Shown here: piece by piece, positions 57,489 to 64,000 of the stretch
Layout of the letters: every line of letters starts with the position of its first letter
Position numbering within the stretch: position 1 is the first letter of the stretch
Assembly: GCF_016808335.1 (NCBI RefSeq)
Contig: NC_053148.1
Coordinates: forward strand, 17,450,433 to 17,514,432
Length of the DNA: 64,000 nucleotides
From: Panicum virgatum
Lineage: Eukaryota; Streptophyta; Magnoliopsida; Poales; Poaceae
Reading direction: 5' to 3'
Translations under genes and position numbers: made by a program
Notes under the pieces: generated by a model
What the model saw: only the letters and a program-made list of their open reading frames with translations
What the model was told of the DNA's origin: nothing
Databases searched by the model: none

Positions 57489-60400
57489 TGTAAAACCCTA
57501 ATTTAAATTTCCTATTTAATAATAAATTTAATTGGATTTATTTAATTTTTTAGGATTTAATATGCTTGGACTTGCATTTAAATTAATTTTCTTTCACAAG
57601 TAATTAAATTTTTTGTAGGTTTAAAGTTGTTGTTGCATTCATGCTGGTGCATATATTTTATTGGTTGAGTGGGTAGGGTTTGAATTCAAAATTTAGATTG
57701 AATTCAAATAGTTTTGGGTGTAGTTTGGAAAAGAAAATAGAGAAGAAAAGGAATAGAAAACCCAGCCCAACCAAACCCAACCCAACTCAGCCTTGGCCCA
57801 ACTCGTAGCCCTTTTCCTTTTCACCCGGCCGGCCCAGTCCTCCCCTCTCCTGCGCCCGCAGCCTAGCGCCTTGCGTCCGGCCCGTGTGCGCGCCGTGCCC
57901 CTGACAAGTAGGGCCCGCCTGTCGGCGCCTTCATCTCCCTCTCCTTCTTCCCCGCGCAGCTCTGCCCCGCCAGCTCCGCCATGAACCCTGGTTCCCACGC
58001 CTACCCGGTGGACCAAACTTCCCTGGACACCCACTGGCCAGCCTCCCGGAGCCCCTCCATTCCAGAAGCTTCCCTGCTCGAGTCCCGGATCACGAAATGC
58101 CGTTGCGCGATCTGCTCCTTCCGCGCACGGATCACGGCTGCATTCACCGCGGCGTCCACGCCGGGCACGAATGCCCAAGATCCCCGGACCCCTCCTTAAG
58201 TGGCCCGTGACCCCCTCCTGCGAGCCACGACGCTACACCGCAGCCGCCGCCCCGAATCCCATCGCCTCCGTCCTCGCCATTGCCGCGCAAAACTCTGCGC
58301 TGCCGTGGAACTCCAGCTTCGCCGTGCCACAGCCTCACCAGAGCTGCATAGCAGCTTCACCGTGAGCCCAGGGACCTCATGGAGCTGGTCATCCATCGAT
58401 CCCGACCTGCACGCACCGGAATTGAGCCCGGAAGCCATCTCGGGTAAGATCGTCCGCCGCCACAATTTCACGCCACCGGCGTGTTTTAGCTCTCCCTGAC
58501 CCCCGTGAGATCTCTACAGGAGCACCCTGAGTCGATCTGTGCAGCCCAGATGCCCAGAGGCCCTTTGCAGCACCCTCCTCCGCGAGCTCCGCCACAACCC
58601 GCCGCCCAGACCTCGCCGCCGACCTCGCTGTGCGGCATCTCCGACCCGAACCAAACCTTGGTGAGCACCAGCCCGGCCTTCTATCTCTGTTGCACTAGGT
58701 TTCCAGGCCCGTAGGCCGCCCTAGTGGCCGGAACGTTGGTGCCGGTGCTCCACCGCTGCTGCTCCGCCGTGTGCGGGCACCCCGCAGCGCAGCACCGTCC
58801 CGTGCAGGCCTGGCCCGCACTTGTTTCTGCTTTGCGCACGTGCGCGCACTTGTTTGCGTCTAGACCCGTGCCCAGAACCAGGTGAACGCGCGTGCGCCGT
58901 CGAGTTCGCCGCCGCAAATCCGCCGCCGCCCGTGCCCGTGCCGCACTGAGCCTCGCCGACCCCTGCTGTAGCCCCAGGTGGGTTACGCACGCCGCGTAGA
59001 CCACCCTAGACCCAAACCCTAGTCGGATTGACCCCCGGAATGCCTTATACAGCGAACTCCGGCGAGTTCTCGGTGAGCGCTGCCGCGGGAAATGATTCCG
59101 GCAACCTAGCGCCGCCGTCCCCGCGCCCGAGCGAGCCCTGACCATCCGATTCGCAGCCGACACCCGAGATTAGAAGCCGCATACCGATCAGATCTGAGCC
59201 ATCGGATCGTGATCCAACGGCCGAGATCTGCGTGTACCCCTTCGCCCTGGCCAATTTGCTAAAGAGCCCCTCAGTTTCCTTGAAATCAACCCACCATCCT
59301 TCTTAGTTCAAAAGAATTTACAGTTAGGCCCAGTTTTTAGCGTTTTAGACCCTGAACTTCTTTAAAATATAACCCGCCGTCCAGCCTAGGTCTTTTTGCA
59401 CATCAGCCCTCAGATCTTTCCAGTTATTATGTATAAGTCCCTAGATTTTTCCCAGAACACCCTGTAGCTCAGTTTTTCTCGCAGATAGGTCCCTGTACCT
59501 TGTTTTAAGCGTAGTTTTTCGTGTTCTAGCTCCGTTTTAGGTGTTCTTTATATCCACGTGATCGTTGTAACGCGTAGAACAGTTCTAGCTTAGTTTTGTT
59601 TGCTGTTTTTATGTATTGTTGTACTGTTTCTTAGTGTTTTCTCTTGTTTGCATGTATGTGTATGTGTTGGACTTGCTTTTGGCGTTGTGATCTTGAGTTG
59701 ACATTGATCCTTCGGAGGAGTACTAGTACCTAGAGCAGCCACCGTCTTCAGAGCAGTTTGAGCAGCAGGAGAACTTTGAGGAAGGCAAGTATAACATGAA
59801 CACCACCTATCACTTTTAAATACAATTTCATACTGCATTTTAATATTGTATTCCTATAAGGACTTTCCTAGCCACTTTATATCCTTTATATATATCCCTT
59901 GGGTTGCATTTTGGTTAGTTGTGCTAGGTACCGCGCTATAACACACTTGGTCCTTTTTAATTAATTTGATTAATGGTATATGCAACTCAATTCTGGGAGT
60001 GGCTCGCTTCAGTGGCTCACGTCTCGTTAATAAGTGGTTTTTTCTAGAAACTTTGTTTAGGGGGCTCGCACTGTGTTTTGTGCTAGCTACTCTCCATAAG
60101 GACAGTACATCATTAGAGCGACAACCTGGGACAACCGCGCAACCACAAGACTGGAATGGGACGCTCTTGGCTTACTAATTAGGTCTTTTTGGTTTGGAGT
60201 AACTTACCTGTGGGGCAAGGGTGGTAAGCTTCTATGGCCCTCGTACTGAGTGGCCTCGTCTGTGCTTTTGTGTCTTGATGCCCACTAGACCTGCTCCATA
60301 GTCGCCGATCCAACCCTCACGGTTACTCCTTACCAACGAGATTCTTTGTAACGGCCTCGTAGTGAGTTTGCTAGTCATCTCACCTACGAAAGTGTGATGA

Positions 60401-61082
60401 ACAACTAGCGTAGCTCACGACTTGTGGGTAAAGATGTGCAACCTCTGCAGAGTGTAAAACTGGTATACTAGCCGTGCTCACGGTCATGAGCGGCCCGGAT
60501 CCTCCTTTTGATTAGTGGGGTTACCTTGGTGGTTTCGGTTGGTTCTCAGAAGTTCTTAATTAATTCTGATTAATTACTATGTAACTGGGGTATGGTAATT
60601 CATCAACTTGTTGTAAATAGCTTTAATTTTGCCAAGATTAAAAGCTAATGCAGTTAAGTCAGCCAACCTTAGGGCCTCATAGTTTGTGTTATACTTGTTG
60701 AGTACAAGTTGTGTACTCACTCTTGCCTACTCTACTCTTTTCCTCTTGTTCTCTTTGGGGACACCCTACTGCTGCTCAGTTCCCGGCAACGCGGAGGAGT
60801 TCACCCGGAGCTACCAGGAGTACGAAGACTTCTAGGCGTTCGTCTCCCAGTCGACGTCCCTGTGGCGCCCAGCTTCCGAGAGTTTTCGTATATGTATTTA
60901 CGCTTCCGCTGTATCAGACATTTTGTCATTCATGTAATAAATAACATTCGTACTCGCTTTATTATATCTTTTACGTGATATGTACTGTGATATACTGTTC
61001 ATTCTGTTGTATATACGTGTGACTTGATCCTGGCACATATATGATTGCTCGGTTTATATCCTTTTATAAACTGGGTGTTACA
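57489..61082 (+). mobile_element. Giant solo LTR, 3594 bp, inside the family A LTR
   Basis: Termini TGTAAAACCC and GGGTGTTACA, flanked by AGAGT at 57484-57488 and 61083-61087. The copy at 14.6 kb shows the empty site at the same place (GAGAAGAGT then CTCAAG, inverted). It has a GC-rich core (57.8-59.2 kb) and a block near 60440 with CTCTGCAGAGTGTAAAACTGG that links it to the 35.3-40.0 kb giant LTR family. No retroelement protein is encoded. Confidence 0.85.
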
Positions 61083-62550
61083 AGAGTCCAAGCAAGACGT
61101 AGTCCCACTTAGTAGAATAGGGAGAGTGTGAGGTGAGAGTCTTGGTGAAAGTCAAGGTAAAGGAGCGGTGCCGAGTTCTCTCGGCCTTACTCCATTTTGT
61201 AAGCCACCTCGGAGGAATGGAATATCTTCGGAGTGAAGTTCCTCGTCTCTCGTCGGTATCTCGCTAGTCGTTCTCTTTACTTCAGTTACTTGTTTACTTT
61301 ATGTCATTGATCTGCGGGATCCCTAGTCTGCATAAGTAGCAAGTTCTACTTATTTGAGAGTGGTTTCTGTCTTGCCGGGAGGCAGGAGTGCGTAACTCGA
61401 TAGTGTTAGGCATGGTGCCTAGACTTGGTTGGTTACATAGGGTTGTGTTCCACCCCACGGAACCATTGTGGTAGGCGGCAGGTGGTGATAGCCCTGTCCA
61501 TCCCTCATAGTCCGCCACGTTCGGGTGTTTTCATAGCAGTAGTTGCAGATTGCCATTGGACTTCCCTCTCACCCCTTTCTAAAGTCCTTCCTCTTCCGGC
61601 CGCCGAAGCAGATCAAGATAGTTTAGTTGCAAGTCCTCTGGGTAATGAGTTGGCTAACCGACGTTAGACCCTCTACCCACTTACCTCTCTTCCCCTGGTG
61701 GGTCTGGCTGAATAGTTCTAGGTTTGGTCGAAGCTTTACCGTTCCTTGGATTCGATATCCTAGGTATACTCCCTTGTGAAAGCTACATCGGTCTCTGTGC
61801 GCTTCCAGAGTAATTCTTATAGGCTAAGGAGTGCCAACAACGGTCAAGCACGCTGAAGAGCAAGATAAATGGGATCTAGAGAGGGATGGCCGAACCTTTG
61901 GTTCGCCCAACCCACCTTTGATTTCCCCCAGTTCCCTCTTCTCCCTCTTCAAAAGATGGCTTGTGCAAACACACTACTCATACTCTCTAAGTTCTTGAGT
62001 TCAAACGAATTTAATGCTAAACTCATCGAACATTGTTAATCGCCTCATGCACTCCATGCGCTTCCATGAATAAATTTGCATACACTTTATTCCTTGCATT
62101 CTGTCTAGTTCTTGTGAACAAATATCTTCATAGGAAACTCATGCTATCTTAGTAATTGACTAAAATGATACAATTGAATGAAGGGAACCATGCTCTTCCT
62201 TGTAAAGAACTTTGGATTTATTTTCCAAACTAAAGAAAGGTGTAATAGCTTGCCTCCTCAAATTATTATACATTCCTACCAGAGCCAAAGTTTGAGCATC
62301 ATGAAAAACATTATACTTTGTAGCTTGTCTATTGCTTTGAGCTTTGTCAAATTCTATGACTCATGTCAGAAACTTTCATGCTCTCATGATCAAGATCACA
62401 CACACTCCACATATACATGCGACTTCCACACTGGAAGTTGCGCAAAATCATGCCATCCATCAATCCACCACAAAATAAAACTCTAAGTCATACGATGACT
62501 CTCTCTTTCTCCAAAGTTACCATCAAGGATGTGGGCTATGTAAGAAGAAA

Positions 62551-62690
62551 TAAAAGATGCATACCCAAAGAAGATATACCACATGCCCACAAGGCATGTT
62601 AAAAAAGGAGAGAAAGAAGAAAGAAAAGATGCATACCCAAAAGAAGGTATGCCACATGCCCACAAGTAATGTCAAAAAAAAGGAGAAGAA
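62551..62690. repeat. Tandem repeat, two units of about 73 bp
   Basis: AAAAGATGCATACCCAAA, CCACATGCCCACAAG and AAAAAAGGAGA recur in the same order from 62551 and from 62625. Confidence 0.8.
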
Positions 62691-62757
62691 AACATGATAG
62701 CCCATATCCAAGAAATAAAGGAGAGAGATGAATCATGCAAACGAGTTCATTCATCAG

Positions 62758-62872
62758 CCACCCAAATAAGATTAATATCCAGACACTCGCACATTCTTGA
62801 TAAGCAGGTATCATTTAAGCCCATATCCACCCAAAATAAAATTAAATATCCAGACACTCGCACATTCTTGAT
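62758..62872. repeat. Direct repeat, two units of about 45 bp
   Basis: CCACCCAAA..ATTAA followed by TATCCAGACACTCGCACATT and CTTGATA occurs at 62758-62802 and 62827-62872. The word AGCCCATATCCAAGAAA also repeats at 62699 and 62873. Confidence 0.8.
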
Positions 62873-63322
62873 AGCCCATATCCAAGAAACATTCATGATG
62901 TATTTCTTCTTGGATCTAGTCTTTGACTTAACAACATAAGCAAAGCAAGTATGCCTCTTTACTCCTTCCCTGAGCTCCACATAAGCCTGATTAGATGATA
63001 GGATAAAAGAAGGCATCATCTTTGCTTTGGTGAGGATCTAAAACAAAAAGAGTGATTAGAGAGAATAATTTAAGGAGCAAGACTATTCTTTCTTTTCAAA
63101 AATAAAAAAACCCAAGTTTCTATGTAGGAAGAGCTAGGAACCTGAATTCTGCTTTGTTTCATTCTTCAATTACCCAAGAAAGCATGGTAGCCACTAAACA
63201 ATTCACAGAATATAGAAGAAGCTTGGAATAACTTGTATGCAGATTACGTTCAGAGGACTGGCATCCACCTTAGTCTTCACACCTTTACTCGAGGAGGAGC
63301 AAAGGGCTAAGTGTGGAGGTGT

Positions 63323-63632
63323 TGTTGGTGCTCCTTAAATGCTAAAATCAACCGTCAACTCCTGTAGCTTTTCAAGACATTCCAATAATCGAACTTAGGT
63401 ATAGGGATTATAACTAATCAATTCCATGAGTTTTAGTGAACTATGATCTGCAGGCACCAATAGGTGAAATACGAAGAAAACATAAGCGAACACAAGGAAA
63501 AATACACAAAAGATACCGACCTATGTCTCACTTACTAGAAGGGCCCAACTAGCAGAGCAAATAGGCATGCCAAGCAACATACCAATGAGAATCAACACCA
63601 AGGCCCAGATGTCAGCCTGCTAGTGGAGGTAA
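63323..63632 (+). mobile_element. Truncated gypsy 3' LTR start
   Basis: TGTTGGTGCTCC follows a polypurine tract, the same arrangement as at 56651. The sequence is interrupted at 63633 by a Cassandra-type LTR. Confidence 0.5.
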
Positions 63633-63912
63633 TGTGACATCCCGGTACAGGGCTTAATAGGATTAATATGATACTCATACTAACAAGTTACAACTTCTTT
63701 TCTGGAAGCCGATCTCGAAAGAACTCCAAAGTTAAGCGTGCTTGGCCTGTAGCAATTTCGGGATGGGTGACTGACCGGGAACTTCTTTCCGGGTGCGCAC
63801 GAGTGAGGACAAAGTGTGCAGAAAAGACTTGTGTTGGTGTGTGACGGTAGTCTATGTCCTGTAAAACTGCCAGATGTAAGTGGGCCCGGCTTCAGGGAGA
63901 CAGGACGTTACA
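63633..63912 (+). mobile_element. Cassandra-type TRIM LTR, 280 bp, with 5S rRNA-like core
   Basis: Begins TGTGACATCCCGG and ends GACGTTACA. The size, TG..CA ends and internal 5S-like region match Cassandra TRIM elements of plants, which have short LTRs carrying a 5S rRNA gene-derived promoter and no coding capacity. A primer site follows at 63916. The second LTR lies beyond the window. Confidence 0.85.
63700..63795 (+). promoter_or_regulatory. 5S rRNA-like pol III internal promoter region of the Cassandra LTR
   Basis: GAACTCCAAAGTTAAGCG plus TGCTTGG matches the 5S A-box region with one change. GGATGGGTGAC at 63761-63771 matches the C-box. The rest of the 5S sequence is diverged, so it is not a functional rRNA gene. 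Confidence 0.8.
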
Positions 63913-63915
63913 GAA

Positions 63916-63928
63916 TTGAATCAGAGCC
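63916..63928 (+). promoter_or_regulatory. Cassandra primer binding site (initiator tRNA-Met type)
   Basis: TTGAATCAGAGCC, a variant of TGGTATCAGAGCC complementary to the tRNA-Met 3' end, 3 bp after the LTR. Confidence 0.75.
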
Positions 63929-64000
63929 AACTCTCGCGGTTTCACAGGCACGTACGGGCGTAAGTGCATGGACATGTGGACGGGCGCGTGGGAGCGTAGA

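Larger units (their letters stand above)
56651..61839 (+). mobile_element. Family A 3' LTR, split by a giant LTR
   Basis: Begins TGTTGGCGGTCG and ends GAGTGCCAACA, the inverse of the solo copy at 6171-15363. Without the nested insertion it is about 1590 bp. It contains several GGCCGGCC/GCCGGCC palindromes (56820-57240) and a TATAAAAG box. The flanks do not share an obvious target duplication, so it is probably the 3' LTR of a rearranged element. Confidence 0.8.
61840..63322 (+). other. Internal remnant of another Athila-like element
   Basis: No protein recognised. It contains tandem repeats (62551-62690, 62758-62872) and ends in a polypurine-like GGAGGAGCAAAGGG..GTGTGGAGGTG before an LTR start at 63323. 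Confidence 0.45.

Noticed and set aside
57690..59260. Long frames including a 161- and a 160-codon one
   Set aside because: Same situation in the second giant LTR: GC-rich, overlapping, no recognisable protein.
63700..63795. Functional 5S rRNA gene
   Set aside because: Only the promoter boxes match and the rest is diverged. It sits between LTR ends followed by a tRNA-Met type primer site, so it is Cassandra LTR.

Overview
The window looks like nuclear DNA of a grass (Poaceae), probably a panicoid. The evidence is the dense nesting of Ty3/gypsy, Ty1/copia, CACTA, MITE and TRIM elements, GC-rich segments beside AT-rich ones, spliced and heavily decayed plant genes, and LTR families carrying grass-type primer sites. 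No bacterial, organellar or CRISPR features are seen. The exact species cannot be named from sequence alone. All homology calls rest on motif recognition; no search was run.

Layout. At 0.5-1.7 kb on the minus strand lies a nepenthesin-type aspartic protease reading frame with both catalytic motifs but no clear start. A broken second copy lies at 4.86-5.34 kb. From 4.2 to 21.9 kb there is a layered nest of mobile elements. A 5'-truncated copia element (minus strand) is split by a solo LTR (6171-15363, TSD ATGGT). That LTR is split by a complete but pol-less Ty3/gypsy element (6459-14151, two 1134-bp LTRs, TSD AGTGG). Further right, an Athila-like LTR is split by a non-autonomous CACTA element (16505-21471, TSD CCT), which itself holds a retroposon with a 14-bp TSD. 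From 22 to 27.5 kb there are captured gene fragments (a CDKC-type kinase piece with its intron, and a repeated MxLNExPPE coding start), a small solo LTR and a MITE.

From about 28 to 43.2 kb on the minus strand lies a divergent, many-exon DNA topoisomerase II-like gene, readable from the ATPase region through Toprim and the catalytic tyrosine to the C-terminal linker. It carries stops and frameshifts. It is invaded by three LTRs: a SIRE-like LTR, a 4.7-kb solo LTR inside an intron, and a 751-bp solo LTR inside a coding exon. From 43.9 to 64 kb the window is again retroelement wreckage: an hAT transposase scrap, a gypsy LTR with gag and a protease fragment, a decayed Athila-type gag-pol, several LTRs nested in LTRs, and at the right edge a Cassandra-type TRIM LTR carrying a 5S rRNA-like promoter.

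The most interesting unit is the pol-less gypsy element. Antisense to gag-pro it carries a small spliced gene with its own TATA box that encodes a coiled-coil protein, and the whole element is packed with the hexamer GCCGAT/ATCGGC. The topoisomerase II-like gene is second: it keeps the DNA-cleavage tyrosine and Toprim acids but has lost ATPase residues.
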